64,000 nt of DNA. It comes from Brenneria roseae subsp. roseae (GTDB lineage Bacteria > Pseudomonadota > Gammaproteobacteria > Enterobacterales > Enterobacteriaceae). The translations under genes and the position numbers were made by a program. The stretch is taken from the NCBI RefSeq assembly GCF_003115845.1, contig NZ_KZ819029.1, positions 130,952 through 194,951 of the forward strand. The letters are read 5' to 3'. Each line of letters begins with the position of its first letter. Position 1 is the first letter of the stretch. Positions 47,515-58,132 of this stretch are shown here, piece after piece. Below the pieces are notes generated by a model. The model saw nothing but the letters and a program-made list of their open reading frames with translations, did not search any database and was not told where the DNA came from.

Positions 47515-47566
47515 TGGTGAGTGGTGTCGGCAAATTGATTAAAAATCAATTGCTCTCCGCGCCCCC
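47515..47566 (-). pseudogene. Degenerate third tRNA-Lys copy
   Basis: The first tRNA position of the operon retains only a GC-rich 5' end, AGAGCAATTGATTTTTAATC (anticodon stem and loop, one base changed next to the anticodon), and an altered 3' end CACTCACCA. The D arm and the T arm are missing, so it totals about 52 bases and cannot fold as a tRNA. Confidence 0.8.
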
Positions 47567-47614
47567 AATTCATGCTGCTTTGGCGTTTCGTTCTTGCCTT
47601 GGCAACGGCGGCAT

Positions 47615-47642
47615 ATATTACTAATTTAAATTTTCAGCGCAA
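47615..47642 (-). promoter_or_regulatory. Promoter of the tRNA-Lys operon
   Basis: On the minus strand a -35 TTGCGC, a 16-base spacer and a -10 TAATAT are followed by the GC-rich stretch GCCGCCG at the start point. A GC discriminator is typical of growth-rate-regulated stable RNA promoters. It lies just ahead of the degenerate tRNA copy. Confidence 0.65.
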
Positions 47643-47686
47643 CCTATTTTCTATAAAAATAGTTCGACTGCTTATTCTTAAGACGT

Positions 47687-47729
47687 TCAGGCACAAAAAT
47701 TGCCCATAACGCGCAACTTTTGTGCCTGA
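47687..47729 (-). terminator. Terminator after cpoB
   Basis: Twelve-bp stem TCAGGCACAAAA / TTTTGTGCCTGA around a 19-base loop, 14 bases past the cpoB stop. The downstream arm supplies the T run. Confidence 0.7.
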
Positions 47730-47742
47730 CGGACGAAAGCGA

Positions 47743-48519
47743 TCACGATGCGGATAAGCGCTTTTGAGCCTGTTTCGCACTTTCCGTATTGGGATACATT
47801 TTTACGACTTGCTGGTAAACGGCTTTGGCTTTATCCGTCTGCCCTTTTTCCTGCATGATCACCCCAACCTTAAATAACGCTTCGGAGCTTTTCGGCGATT
47901 TGGGATAATTTTTCACAACATTGGCAAAATAGTAGGCAGCATCGTCTTTTTTACCCTTATTGTAATTCAACTGCCCAAGCCAGTAGTTGGCATTGGGTTG
48001 ATAAGTCGAATCCGGGTATTTTTTGACGAAAGCCTGAAATGCGCTGATTGCCTGATCGTACTGTTTTTTCTCCAGTACCAGCGCAACCGCCGTATTGTAA
48101 TCACTGTTCATATCACCGGAGGACGCGGTTGGCGCCGCATTATTTGCGGCTCCGCTATCCGTACTTGCAGCTGGCGAACCGTCTGTTGGCGTCGCTGCGG
48201 CTGATGACGATGAACTCAATCCATCAATCTGCTGATAGATCTGTTTTTGTCGTTCAACAACCTGATTCAGTTGATACTGACTTTCCTGAATCTGCCCACG
48301 CAGGTTGTCAATATCGCGCTGCGTATCAGAGAGCTGTTGCTGAAGTTGAGTTAAAAGCTGGCTGTGAGCGTTGGAAATACGCTCTAGTTGAGTGACTCGA
48401 TCATCTACCGAGCCAGAGCCGACATTACTGATTGGCGCTTGGGCAGTAGCGGCCCAGGGGACCGCTACGCCAACCAGTAACGACAGACCCAACAAGTGAC
48501 GTCTGAAGTTACTGTTCAT
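47743..48519 (-). CDS. cpoB: CpoB (YbgF), cell-division coordinator of the Tol-Pal system
   Basis: Periplasmic protein that links outer-membrane constriction by Tol-Pal with PBP1B peptidoglycan synthesis. The 258 residues (E. coli 263) have a signal ending ATAQA, a Gln-rich trimerising coiled coil (about 40-95), a Ser/Ala/Thr-rich linker, and three C-terminal TPR repeats (from about 137: YNTAVALVLEKKQYDQAISA, YWLGQLNYNKGKKDDAAYYF, ALFKVGVIMQEKGQTDKAKA). It starts 10 bases after pal and is the last gene of the operon. Confidence 0.96.
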   Translation of the reverse strand: MNSNFRRHLLGLSLLVGVAVPWAATAQAPISNVGSGSVDDRVTQLERISNAHSQLLTQLQQQLSDTQRDIDNLRGQIQESQYQLNQVVERQKQIYQQIDGLSSSSSAAATPTDGSPAASTDSGAANNAAPTASSGDMNSDYNTAVALVLEKKQYDQAISAFQAFVKKYPDSTYQPNANYWLGQLNYNKGKKDDAAYYFANVVKNYPKSPKSSEALFKVGVIMQEKGQTDKAKAVYQQVVKMYPNTESAKQAQKRLSAS

Positions 48520-48528
48520 GCGATACTC

Positions 48529-49035
48529 TTAATATACCAGAACGGCACGACGGTTTTTGGCATATGCCGCTTCGTCATGACCCAGAACGGCTGGTTTTTC
48601 TTTACCGTAAGATACGATAGAGATCTGATCAGAGGAAACGCCTTTACCCTGCAAATACATTTGTACCGCGTTGGCACGGCGTTCACCCAGAGCGATGTTG
48701 TATTCAGGCGTACCGCGTTCGTCCGCGTGACCTTCGATAGTCACTTTGTAAGACGGGTTGCTACGCAGGAATGCAGCATGGGCGTCCAGCATTTGTGCGA
48801 AATCAGAGCGAATATCGTATTTATCCAGATCGAAGTATACGATGTTGTTACGCTGTAATTCCTGCATCTGCAGACGAGCCTGCTCCGAAGAGGCGCTGCT
48901 ATCAAACGCACCGTTACCACCAGCGGCACCGATTGAAGACTGATCATTGTCCGCATTTTTGTTTGAGCTACATGCGGCAACTGCCAGCACCGGCAGAGCC
49001 AACATCAGGCCTTTCAGCACTTTATTGAATTGCAT
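48529..49035 (-). CDS. pal: Peptidoglycan-associated lipoprotein Pal
   Basis: Outer-membrane lipoprotein that binds diaminopimelate in peptidoglycan and interacts with TolB and TolA. The 168 residues have a lipobox ending AVAAC (lipidated Cys22) and a C-terminal OmpA-like domain with [29 protein letters not shown] and RRAVLVY. The start at 49035 ([16 protein letters not shown]) is favoured over an ATG 11 codons upstream because it gives a proper lipoprotein signal. It lies between tolB and cpoB. Confidence 0.98.
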   Translation of the reverse strand: MQFNKVLKGLMLALPVLAVAACSSNKNADNDQSSIGAAGGNGAFDSSASSEQARLQMQELQRNNIVYFDLDKYDIRSDFAQMLDAHAAFLRSNPSYKVTIEGHADERGTPEYNIALGERRANAVQMYLQGKGVSSDQISIVSYGKEKPAVLGHDEAAYAKNRRAVLVY

Positions 49036-49076
49036 CTCTTTATGTCCTTTGAATAGTTTATTGTACATATCTGCAC

Positions 49077-50369
49077 TTATAGATACGGAGACCAGGCAGG
49101 GAATTTAACCTGTCCATCAGTCGCCGGAAGACGCGCTTTGAAACGCCCGTCAGTCGAAACCAGCTGTAGCACGGAACCCAAGCCCTGTTTAGAGCTATAG
49201 ATAACCATGGTGCCATTCGGTGCGATACTCGGCGTTTCGTCCAGGAACGTGTCCGTTAGTACTTGTACGGCTCCCGTTACCAGATCCTGTTTGGCAATGT
49301 GCTGGACGCCACTATTGGAGCCCACCATTACCAGAAATTTACCATCGGCGCTCACTTCAGCGTCCTGATTCTGGGCACCTTCCCAGGTCAGGCGTTGCGG
49401 TGAACCGCCGTTAACATTCACTTTATATACTTGAGGACGTCCGGCCTGATCAGAAGTATAGGACAGCGTCTGGCTATCAGGGAACCAGGTTGGCTCGGTG
49501 TTATTGCTGCGACCATCGGTTACCTGACTGATTTGGCCAGACCCCAGGTTCATCACATACAGATTCAGACTACCGCTTTTAGACAATGCAAATGCCAGCT
49601 TACTGCCATCCGGCGAGAAAGCGGGCGCCCCGTTATGACGAGGGAATGACGCAACCTGTCGAATGGCACCGTTTGCCAGAGTCTGGATAACCAGCGCGGA
49701 ACGACCGCTTTCAAAGGTTACGTAGGCAAGTTTGCTGCCATCCGGAGACCAGGCTGGAGACATCAGCGGTTCAGGGGAACGGTGTACGACAAACTGGTTA
49801 AAGCCATCGTAATCCGCAACGCGCAATTCGTAAGGGAACTGACCGCCGTTAGTCTGCACAACATAAGCGATACGGGTGCGGAACGCCCCCTTGATGCCGG
49901 TCAGCTTTTCAAACACTTCATCACTGGCGGTATGCGCAGCATAACGTAACCATTGTTTGGTCACCTTGAACTGATTCTGCGCCAATACGCTGCCGGGGTT
50001 ACCGGAAGTATCCACCAGTTGGTAAGAAACAACATAGCTGCCGTCTGCGCCAGGCTGAACCTGTCCGACAACGACGGCATCAATGCCCAATGCCGTCCAG
50101 GCGGCGGGTGTGACTTCAGACGCTGTCGCCGGTTGCTGAGGCATACGGTTGGCATCGATCGGATTGAACTTGCCGCTGTTACGCAAGTCAGCCCCCACAA
50201 TACCACCCACCTCTTCAGGCGCGGCACCCGCTCCCACCCATTTGAAAGGAACGACGCCGATCGGACGGGCGGAGTCTACCCCCTGGGTAATCTCTATACG
50301 TACTTCCGCTTGCGCCACTGCGGCAAACAGCATTAAAAAGCTTAATGCGACTTTAAGTACCTGCTTCAT
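49077..50369 (-). CDS. tolB: TolB, periplasmic beta-propeller of Tol-Pal
   Basis: Periplasmic protein that competes with peptidoglycan for Pal and relays energised TolA. The 430 residues equal E. coli TolB: signal ending AVAQA, an N-terminal alpha/beta domain, then a six-bladed propeller with repeated motifs such as [39 protein letters not shown] and [20 protein letters not shown]. The TolA-binding N-terminal peptide ([20 protein letters not shown]) is intact. Confidence 0.98.
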   Translation of the reverse strand: MKQVLKVALSFLMLFAAVAQAEVRIEITQGVDSARPIGVVPFKWVGAGAAPEEVGGIVGADLRNSGKFNPIDANRMPQQPATASEVTPAAWTALGIDAVVVGQVQPGADGSYVVSYQLVDTSGNPGSVLAQNQFKVTKQWLRYAAHTASDEVFEKLTGIKGAFRTRIAYVVQTNGGQFPYELRVADYDGFNQFVVHRSPEPLMSPAWSPDGSKLAYVTFESGRSALVIQTLANGAIRQVASFPRHNGAPAFSPDGSKLAFALSKSGSLNLYVMNLGSGQISQVTDGRSNNTEPTWFPDSQTLSYTSDQAGRPQVYKVNVNGGSPQRLTWEGAQNQDAEVSADGKFLVMVGSNSGVQHIAKQDLVTGAVQVLTDTFLDETPSIAPNGTMVIYSSKQGLGSVLQLVSTDGRFKARLPATDGQVKFPAWSPYL

Positions 50370-50509
50370 TTCATCTCCCTTATCCAGACGAAGCGTCTGC
50401 GATAAATTAGCAGAATTTTAACAAAAACAAACCAATGTCAACAAAACACCATAACCTGGTTTGCTTACCATAGTAATAATCTTAAACCTATATGGGTAAA
50501 CAGCCCGGG

Positions 50510-51655
50510 TTACTGCGGTTTAAAATCTATCGGCGCATTTTTGAAAGCCTCATAAACATCTGAACTTGGCGGCCTCGGAATTCTCGCCTGTTTCGCCGCG
50601 GCAATCGCCGCCTGACACAAGGCAGGATCGCCACCTTCAGCATTCACATCGATCAACAAACCGTCAGGAGCCAGCCTGATGCGTAATGTACAGGTTCGGC
50701 CTTTATACAACTGCCAGTCGTAAAACTTGCTCTGGATTGCTGCACGAACCTGACTACCGTAACTGTCGAGCGCCGCGCCAGACGCGCCGCTCTTCGCGTT
50801 ATTACCTGTACCGGCAGGCGCACCGCCGCCCGATTTAGGGGCGTTTTGGGATGATGCCAGGCCTCCCAGCAAATCATCGACCGCACTTTCCTGCCTGGCC
50901 GCCTCAGCGGCTGCTTTTTTCTTATCTTCTGCTGCTTTCCTGGCTGCGGCAGCCGCTTCCGCTTTCTTGGCGGCGTCAGCCTCGGCTTTTTTCTTAGCGG
51001 CTTCCGCTGCTGCTTTTTGCTTTGCCAGCTCCGCTTCTTTCGCTGCTTCGGCTTTGGCCGCTTCAGCGGCTTTTGCCCTGGCTTCGTCTTCCGCCTGTTT
51101 CTTCGCTGCCGCCGCAGCGGCAGCTTGTTGCCGGGCTTCTTCTTCCGCCTTCTTCTTCGCGTCCGCCGCCGCTTTCGCCTGTTGCTCCGCTTCGGCTTTT
51201 GCTTTCGCAGCCGCGGCTTCAGCCTGTTTTTGCTGTTCTTTCGCCAGTTGAGCCGCCTCTTCAGCCTGTTTACGCTGTTGAGCCTGTTCCTGCGCCTGCT
51301 TTTTGGCCTCTTCCTGGGCCTGCAAACGTTCTTTTTCCAGTTCCTTCAGCCGTTGTTGCTCCGCGGCCTGCTTCTGCTGCAATTCTTCAGCCTGTTGCTC
51401 AGCCTGTTTTTTGCGTAATTGCTCAGAGCGTTTTGCATCCGTTTGCTGCTGTTGCTGCCGGTTGTATTGTTCGGCGACGGCGCTGGGATCAACCATGACA
51501 GCATCAATTGACGAACCACCGCCGCCACCGCCGCTGGCATCCATCGTTTGAGTTAACGAACTCCAGATCAGCAAAGCAATCAGTATGACATGCAAAACAG
51601 CCGAAATAATAACGGCGCGTTTCAGCTTATCGTTTTGTTCGGTTGCCTTTAGCAC
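50510..51655 (-). CDS. tolA: TolA, inner-membrane/periplasm-spanning Tol protein
   Basis: Links the TolQR motor to Pal and TolB across the periplasm. GTG start. The 381 residues comprise an N-terminal membrane helix with the conserved Ser18 and His22 that contact TolQR, a Gly-rich hinge (GGGGGGSS), a very long Ala/Lys/Glu helix (about 65-260) of irregular KAEAEAAKK-type repeats, and a C-terminal globular domain (about 285-381) with the disulfide Cys pair in RTCTLRIRL and DPALCQAA. E. coli TolA has 421; the difference lies in the repeat helix. Confidence 0.97.
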   Translation of the reverse strand: MLKATEQNDKLKRAVIISAVLHVILIALLIWSSLTQTMDASGGGGGGSSIDAVMVDPSAVAEQYNRQQQQQTDAKRSEQLRKKQAEQQAEELQQKQAAEQQRLKELEKERLQAQEEAKKQAQEQAQQRKQAEEAAQLAKEQQKQAEAAAAKAKAEAEQQAKAAADAKKKAEEEARQQAAAAAAAKKQAEDEARAKAAEAAKAEAAKEAELAKQKAAAEAAKKKAEADAAKKAEAAAAARKAAEDKKKAAAEAARQESAVDDLLGGLASSQNAPKSGGGAPAGTGNNAKSGASGAALDSYGSQVRAAIQSKFYDWQLYKGRTCTLRIRLAPDGLLIDVNAEGGDPALCQAAIAAAKQARIPRPPSSDVYEAFKNAPIDFKPQ

Positions 51656-51719
51656 AAGCGATTCCCAAAAACAGTGTTGCCAGAAATAGACCTAACGATC
51701 ATTGCGGTGATTAGCTCAT

Positions 51720-52145
51720 TTAAATCGGTTGCGTCATCAAACCAACGGATTTAACCCCGGCCTGATGCAGCAGGTTCAGCGCTTTGATGATCTCATCATA
51801 GGGAACATCCTTTGCACCGCCAATCAAAAAGACCGTCTTGGGATTGGCCGCCAACCGGGATTGCGCTTCTGCTATCACCTGTTCAGCCGGCAACTGTTCC
51901 ATCCTATTCTGCTCTACCACCAGGCTGTACTGCCCGACGCCGGAAACTTCAACGATTACCGGAGGGTTATCATTGCTGGAGACCGTTTTCGAATCCGTCG
52001 CTTCAGGCAAATCAACTTCAACGCTCTGCGTGATAATCGGAGCCGTCGCCATAAAAATCAGCAGCAACACCAACAAGACGTCAAGCAATGGGACAATGTT
52101 GATTTCGGACTTCAGTTCACGACGTCCTCTGCGTACTCGTGCCAT
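51720..52145 (-). CDS. tolR: TolR, motor subunit of Tol-Pal
   Basis: Inner-membrane ExbD-like stator subunit. The 141 residues have one N-terminal helix containing the proton-path Asp22 (NIVPLLDVLLVLLLIFMATA), then a periplasmic domain that binds peptidoglycan (for example VFLIGGAKDVPYDEIIKALN). Length equals E. coli (142). It starts 12 bases after tolQ. Confidence 0.98.
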   Translation of the reverse strand: MARVRRGRRELKSEINIVPLLDVLLVLLLIFMATAPIITQSVEVDLPEATDSKTVSSNDNPPVIVEVSGVGQYSLVVEQNRMEQLPAEQVIAEAQSRLAANPKTVFLIGGAKDVPYDEIIKALNLLHQAGVKSVGLMTQPI

Positions 52146-52157
52146 GCTTCCCCCTGA

Positions 52158-53245
<1,088 letters not shown>

Positions 53246-53332
53246 TCTACATCCCGGTAATGCAATAAACATCGCTACTATACGCAAGAGATATGAGGTT
53301 TGGAATGGATTGTGACTGCGGAAAGAAAATAA

Positions 53333-53356
53333 TTATGGGTTGCAAGCAACCCATAA
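53333..53356 (-). terminator. Terminator of the cydABX-ybgE operon
   Basis: Eleven-bp stem TTATGGGTTGC / GCAACCCATAA with a two-base centre, followed on the minus strand by TTATTTTCTTT, 22 bases past the ybgE stop. It separates the cyd operon from ybgC-tol. Confidence 0.92.
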
Positions 53357-53378
53357 CCAAATGGAATAGGCGGCCATT

Positions 53379-53672
53379 CTAGCTAAAGAAGTAATACAAA
53401 CCTGCGCTCAGGATCACAAAGGCTGGAAGCGGGGAGAAAAACGCACGCCAGCACAGTCGCTGAGGACGAAAACCGACGCCATGGACCACGCCGGCGCACA
53501 CCGCCCAAATCAGCAAAAACCCCTGCCATACGGATAGTTCACTGGTCCGGGCGGCAAAACGCGCCGGGTCCCAGAAAATACAACCGGCCGCCAGAAGGGC
53601 CATGATAAGGGAAAGAGCCCTTAGCGGGCTCTTATCCATCAGGCGATAGAGTTTATCGACCAAATCACTCAT
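53379..53672 (-). CDS. ybgE: YbgE, cyd-operon membrane protein
   Basis: Small inner-membrane protein of unknown function encoded after cydABX. The 97 residues carry about three hydrophobic segments (LSLIMALLAAGCIFW, GFLLIWAVCAGVVHGVGF, PLPAFVILSAGLYYFF). Its ATG overlaps the cydX stop by four bases (ATGA). E. coli YbgE has the same length. Confidence 0.93.
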   Translation of the reverse strand: MSDLVDKLYRLMDKSPLRALSLIMALLAAGCIFWDPARFAARTSELSVWQGFLLIWAVCAGVVHGVGFRPQRLCWRAFFSPLPAFVILSAGLYYFFS

Positions 53673-53785
53673 TGAGTTTTATCTTCGGTCGCTTTGTTTG
53701 CCTCGCTCTGCTCAAACGCCAGGGCAGTGATAATCCCTAGTGAACAAGCAAGAAGCGTTCCGAGTATCCAGGCAAAATACCACAT
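53669..53785 (-). CDS. cydX: CydX, small subunit of cytochrome bd-I oxidase
   Basis: A 38-residue single-helix protein needed for stability and activity of cytochrome bd. It reads MWYFAWILGTLLACSLGIIT and then ALAFEQSEAN, very close to E. coli CydX (37 residues). It starts 16 bases after cydB and overlaps ybgE. Confidence 0.96.
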   Translation of the reverse strand: MWYFAWILGTLLACSLGIITALAFEQSEANKATEDKTQ

Positions 53786-53801
53786 AAATTAAGCTCCTTA
53801 C

Positions 53802-54941
53802 TTAGTACATAGAGTGGGTGTTTTGCTCAATATGTTCTTTGGTAATCCGTCCGAACATTTTGTAGTAACACCAGGCCGTGTAAGACAGCACTATCGGGAC
53901 GAAAATGATCGCCACCACCGTCATCACTTTCAGGGTCAGCAGGCTGGACGTCGCATCCCACATCGTGAGGCTGACATTCGGCGCCGTTACCGATGGCATG
54001 ATGAACGGGAACATGGCAACGCCCGCCGTCAGGATCACACAAGCAATAGTCAGTGAGGAGAACAGGAAAGCCCACGCCCCTTTTTCCATTCTGGCGGTAG
54101 CGATGGTCAGCAGAGGTAATACCGCGCCTAACAAAGGAATCGCCCACAGAACCGGATGATTGTTGAAGTTAATCAACCAGGCACCCGCCTGATGCGCCAC
54201 TTCTTTGTGTAACGGATTAGATTCCGCCGCTGTGTTCATCACGGATGTCACGACATAGCCGTCAATTCCGTAAACGACCCAGATACCCGCCAGCACGAAC
54301 GTAACCATCATGACCAACGCGGAAATCTGTGCTGCCGATTTTGTACGCACATGCAAGTCGCCAGTCGTCCGCATCATCAGATAGGTCGCCCCCTGCGCCA
54401 CAATCATGGTCAGGCTGACAATACCTGTCAGCAGGCCAAACGGATTGAGCAGCTGGAAGAAATTGCCGGTGTAGTACAGACGCAAGTATTCATCCACATG
54501 GAACGGCACCCCCTGCAACAGGTTGCCAAAGGCCACACCGATCACGACCGGCGGTACAAAACTACCGATGAAGATGCCCCAGTCCCACATATTGCGCCAG
54601 CGCGGATCTTCGATTTTTGAACGATAGTCAAAACCAACCGGGCGGAAGAACAATGATGCCAGCACCAGAATCATCGCGATGTAGAAGCCGGAAAACGCCG
54701 CGGCATAGACCATCGGCCAGGCGGCAAACAACGCGCCGCCCGCCGTGATCAGCCACACCTGGTTTCCGTCCCAATGCGGCGCAATACTGTTAATCATCAC
54801 GCGACGCTCGGTATCTCCACGCCCCATCAGACGAACCAGTACCCCAACCCCCATGTCAAAACCATCGGTGACAGCAAAACCAATCAGCAGGATGCCGATC
54901 AACAGCCACCAGATAAAACGCAAGACTTCATATTCAAACAT
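53802..54941 (-). CDS. cydB: Cytochrome bd-I ubiquinol oxidase subunit II
   Basis: Inner-membrane partner of CydA in the high-affinity quinol oxidase. The 379 residues equal E. coli CydB and have about nine helices. Start MFEYEVLRFIWWLLIGILL at 54941 is chosen by family; an ATG 11 codons upstream lacks support. Conserved segments include GFDMGVGVL, HWDGNQVWLITAGGALFAAW and FFRPVGFDYR. Confidence 0.98.
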   Translation of the reverse strand: MFEYEVLRFIWWLLIGILLIGFAVTDGFDMGVGVLVRLMGRGDTERRVMINSIAPHWDGNQVWLITAGGALFAAWPMVYAAAFSGFYIAMILVLASLFFRPVGFDYRSKIEDPRWRNMWDWGIFIGSFVPPVVIGVAFGNLLQGVPFHVDEYLRLYYTGNFFQLLNPFGLLTGIVSLTMIVAQGATYLMMRTTGDLHVRTKSAAQISALVMMVTFVLAGIWVVYGIDGYVVTSVMNTAAESNPLHKEVAHQAGAWLINFNNHPVLWAIPLLGAVLPLLTIATARMEKGAWAFLFSSLTIACVILTAGVAMFPFIMPSVTAPNVSLTMWDATSSLLTLKVMTVVAIIFVPIVLSYTAWCYYKMFGRITKEHIEQNTHSMY

Positions 54942-54954
54942 AGTGGACTCCTGT

Positions 54955-56523
54955 TTACCGTGCTTCCTGCGCAACCGCTAACGGTTGTTCAAAATGGTAG
55001 CGCCCTGTTTTCAGACTGCTTGGACCAAGGCGGGCGTATTTGAACATCAGGTACATTTCTGCGATCAGGAATAGCGTATACAGACCACAAATCAGCGCCA
55101 TGGAGAACAGAATATCTCCAGCGGTCAATGATGAGGTTGCAACCGCAGTCGGCAGAATCTCACCGATGGCCCAGGGTTGACGGCCATATTCGGCAACAAA
55201 CCAACCTGCTTCAACCGCAATCCACGGCAATGGAATACCGTACAGTGCTGCACGATGCAGCCATTTTCTCTGACCAATTTTTCCACGCAGCACGGTCCAG
55301 AAAGACAGGCCGATGATCAGCAACATCAGGATGCCGCAGGCCACCATGATGCGGAAAGAGAAGTACAACGGCGCGACACGTGGAATAGAGTCTTTGGTTG
55401 CCTGTTGAATTTGCGCTTCTGTCGCATCAGCCACTTTTGGCGTATAGCGTTTCAGCAACATGCCGTATCCCAGATCCTGTTTGGACTGGTTAAATGCTTC
55501 TTTAACGGCAGGATCGGCGTTACCCGCACGCAGTTCTTCAAGCAGTTGATAAGCTTTCATACCATTACGGATACGAACCTGATGCATTTCCATCAGTTCT
55601 TTCAGGCCAGTCACCTGCTTATCGGTAGAACGCGTAACAATCAGACCCAGAACATAAGGGATCCTGATCGCGTAGTTGTTTTCCATACTATCCTGATTCG
55701 GTAAACCAATCAGGGTAAAGGAAGCCGGCGCCGGCTGCGTTTCCCACTCAGCTTCAATAGCGGCAAGTTTGGTTTTCTGCACGTCGCCCATCTCATAACC
55801 GGATTCATCACCCAGTACGATAACGGATAACACGGAAGCAAGACCGAAACTGGCTGCAATAGCAAAAGAGCGTTTGGCGAAGGCGATATCGCGGCCTTTC
55901 AGCAGATAGTAAGAGCTGATACCCAAAATGAACATGGCGCCGGTACAATAGCCCGCGGCGACAGTGTGAACAAATTTCACCTGCGCTACCGGGTTCAATA
56001 CCAGATCGGCAAAGCTCACCATTTCCATACGCATGGTTTCAAAATTGAAATCAGAGGCGACGGGGTTCTGCATCCAGCCGTTTGCGACCAGGATCCACAG
56101 CGCAGAAAAGTTTGAGCCCAATGCAACAAGCCAGGTAACCGCCATGTGTTGTACTTTTCCCAGACGGTCCCAGCCGAAGAAGAACAAGCCAACAAATGTG
56201 GATTCAAGGAAGAATGCCATCAACCCTTCAATGGCCAGCGGCGCCCCAAAAATATCCCCGACATAATGTGAGAAATATGACCAGTTGGTACCAAACTGAA
56301 ACTCCATGGTCAGCCCGGTCGCAACGCCCAGAGCAAAGTTAATTGCAAATAACTTGCCCCAGAACTTGGTCATATCTTTATAGATTTGTTTACCAGACAG
56401 CACATATACCGTTTCCATAATCGCCAGCAAGAACGCCATCCCCAGCGTCAATGGTACGAATAGAAAATGGTACATCGCAGTTAAGGCAAACTGTAAGCGT
56501 GACAGTTCGACTATATCAAACAT
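54955..56523 (-). CDS. cydA: Cytochrome bd-I ubiquinol oxidase subunit I
   Basis: Quinol-oxidising subunit that binds hemes b558, b595 and d. The 522 residues equal E. coli CydA, including the long form of the periplasmic Q-loop (about 257-390, with [20 protein letters not shown]). His19 is the b595/d-side ligand; a second His lies in [13 protein letters not shown] and a Met in [21 protein letters not shown] is conserved near the end. First gene of cydABX-ybgE. Confidence 0.98.
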   Translation of the reverse strand: MFDIVELSRLQFALTAMYHFLFVPLTLGMAFLLAIMETVYVLSGKQIYKDMTKFWGKLFAINFALGVATGLTMEFQFGTNWSYFSHYVGDIFGAPLAIEGLMAFFLESTFVGLFFFGWDRLGKVQHMAVTWLVALGSNFSALWILVANGWMQNPVASDFNFETMRMEMVSFADLVLNPVAQVKFVHTVAAGYCTGAMFILGISSYYLLKGRDIAFAKRSFAIAASFGLASVLSVIVLGDESGYEMGDVQKTKLAAIEAEWETQPAPASFTLIGLPNQDSMENNYAIRIPYVLGLIVTRSTDKQVTGLKELMEMHQVRIRNGMKAYQLLEELRAGNADPAVKEAFNQSKQDLGYGMLLKRYTPKVADATEAQIQQATKDSIPRVAPLYFSFRIMVACGILMLLIIGLSFWTVLRGKIGQRKWLHRAALYGIPLPWIAVEAGWFVAEYGRQPWAIGEILPTAVATSSLTAGDILFSMALICGLYTLFLIAEMYLMFKYARLGPSSLKTGRYHFEQPLAVAQEAR

Positions 56524-57180
56524 CTTGACTCCTTGCTCCTCGCAGGATGGTTTTAGCTTGCAGAAGCTGACAAGCCGCTAAAAACCCGGCAGTAAACACC
56601 CAAAAGAGAACACAACAAAAAATTGCTTTAGCACAGGCTTAACATAAGCCGACAAATAAATCGGCAAATCCAACAGCAAGCCAAAGAAAGATCACTAATA
56701 TCCTACCCGAGAGTGGGTAGCGGTATATTACGCCTGTAATCCCCTACAATAAATAGGTTTTTACGTGACGCAGATTGGGTTTTTGGTTTCAAATCAACTT
56801 CCCTATCGGAGAGTACCTTTGGCAATAATTGATTTGCCGCAATTTAATCGTATTTCTAAAAATATATCCAGAGGTGAATTTTGATCTAGCGCAATTTAGC
56901 TCCCTTTTGTTAATTATGGGCTTGCATTAATTTCATGTTTGTTTGCATTGTTAAATTCATGTGATATTACGGTTGATATAAAAATTAATTCAGCAATATA
57001 TTTTTTACTTTAAAATCGATTATTTGTCCTGAAATGACGAACTTACTAATTTTTGTTTTTTTTGTCTTTTTTCCGTATTGCCGATTATATTTACGTATCC
57101 ATATTGTTATCACCTTGTTGCGTTTTATTAACAAGCCAATTTTTCTGTGAAAAACGATTGAATAGACTGTTTTTTCCTAT
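56524..57180. other. AT-rich intergenic region upstream of cydA
   Basis: About 660 bases without a gene, notably AT-rich between 56850 and 57080. In E. coli mngR-mngAB separates sucABCD from cydAB, whereas here there is nothing. The region should hold the cydA promoters and sites for oxygen regulators; scattered TTGAT and ATCAA half-sites are present but I found no well-spaced FNR box. Confidence 0.6.
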
Positions 57181-57203
57181 AAAAAAGGCCACACAAGGTG
57201 GCC
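57181..57203 (-). terminator. Terminator of the suc operon, possible 3' end of an SdhX-like small RNA
   Basis: On the minus strand GGCCAC-CTTGT-GTGGCC is followed by six T, 57 bases after the sucD stop. In E. coli the small RNA SdhX (RybD) is processed from exactly this 3' untranslated region; whether it is made here cannot be told from sequence alone. Confidence 0.88.
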
Positions 57204-57259
57204 AAACATGTCGAACATTAATAGTGTAATACATTAACGCATCTTTGCTTATTGCCGTC

Positions 57260-58132
57260 TCAGCGGGAAAGAACCGCTTTGACCGCCTCACCAATGTCCG
57301 CCAGACTACGTACCGTTTTCACGCCTGCGGCTTCCAAAGCGGCAAATTTATCGTCGGCGGTTCCTTTCCCCCCGGCGATAATCGCGCCGGCATGGCCCAT
57401 GCGCTTGCCTTTTGGCGCCGTCACACCCGCGATATAGCCTACTACCGGCTTGGTCACGTGATCTTTAATGTATGCTGCGGCTTCTTCTTCCGCCGTTCCC
57501 CCGATTTCACCGATCATGACGATAGCTTCGGTCTGCGGATCCTGTTCAAACAGCTTCAGGATATCAATGAAGTTGGAACCTGGAATCGGATCGCCGCCGA
57601 TACCCACACAGCTGGACTGCCCCAAACCGGTATCCGTGGTCTGTTTTACCGCTTCATACGTCAGCGTTCCGGAACGGGAGACGATACCCACTTTGCCCGG
57701 CAGGTGAATGTGGCCCGGCATGATACCGATCTTACATTCACCTGGCGTAATCACGCCCGGACAGTTCGGACCAATCATCCTGACGCCGCTTTGTTCCAGC
57801 TTGACCTTCACCGTCAGCATATCCAACGTCGGGATACCTTCAGTAATACAAATGATCAGCTCGATGCCCGCATCAATCGCTTCCAGAATGGAGTCTTTAC
57901 AGAACGGGGCGGGTACATAAATGACAGAGACGGTTGCGCCAGTCGCTTCAACCGCTTCGCGCACGGTATTGAAAACCGGCAACCCCAGATGCTCGCTACC
58001 ACCTTTACCCGGCGTTACGCCACCGACCATCTGTGTACCGTAAGCAAGTGCTTGCTCTGAGTGGAAAGTCCCCTGACTACCGGTAAAGCCCTGACAGATA
58101 ACTTTGGTATTTTTATTGATCAGAATGGACAT
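57260..58132 (-). CDS. sucD: Succinyl-CoA synthetase alpha subunit
   Basis: Subunit with the CoA site and the phosphorylated His; makes succinate and ATP/GTP from succinyl-CoA. The 290 residues (E. coli 289) contain the CoA-binding [35 protein letters not shown]-type [11 protein letters not shown], and the phospho-His in [19 protein letters not shown]. Its ATG overlaps the sucC stop by one base. Last gene of the sdh-suc cluster. Confidence 0.98.
   Translation of the reverse strand: MSILINKNTKVICQGFTGSQGTFHSEQALAYGTQMVGGVTPGKGGSEHLGLPVFNTVREAVEATGATVSVIYVPAPFCKDSILEAIDAGIELIICITEGIPTLDMLTVKVKLEQSGVRMIGPNCPGVITPGECKIGIMPGHIHLPGKVGIVSRSGTLTYEAVKQTTDTGLGQSSCVGIGGDPIPGSNFIDILKLFEQDPQTEAIVMIGEIGGTAEEEAAAYIKDHVTKPVVGYIAGVTAPKGKRMGHAGAIIAGGKGTADDKFAALEAAGVKTVRSLADIGEAVKAVLSR

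Larger units (their letters stand above)
47292..47515. repeat. Tandem 112-base repeat containing tRNA-Lys
   Basis: Two head-to-tail units of about 112 bases, each a tRNA-Lys gene plus a spacer of 35-36 bases (GCAATGCGGAACTGCTTAAA and GCAACGCGGAACTGCTTAAA at the spacer starts), differing at few positions. The third, degenerate unit begins directly after. This is recent duplication with little divergence. Confidence 0.9.

Noticed and set aside
51017-51498. Leu/Phe- or Pro-rich plus-strand frames opposite tolA
   Set aside because: They arise from reading the Ala/Lys/Gln repeats of tolA backwards; low complexity and no start signals.
56783-56797. FNR-like inverted sequence TTGGTTTCAAATCAA upstream of cydA
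   Set aside because: Spacing and one half do not fit TTGAT-N4-ATCAA; not strong enough to list as a site.
57245-58060. Plus-strand open frame of 271 codons opposite sucD
   Set aside because: Antisense to sucD in a GC-rich gene; His/Arg-rich translation typical of a shadow frame.
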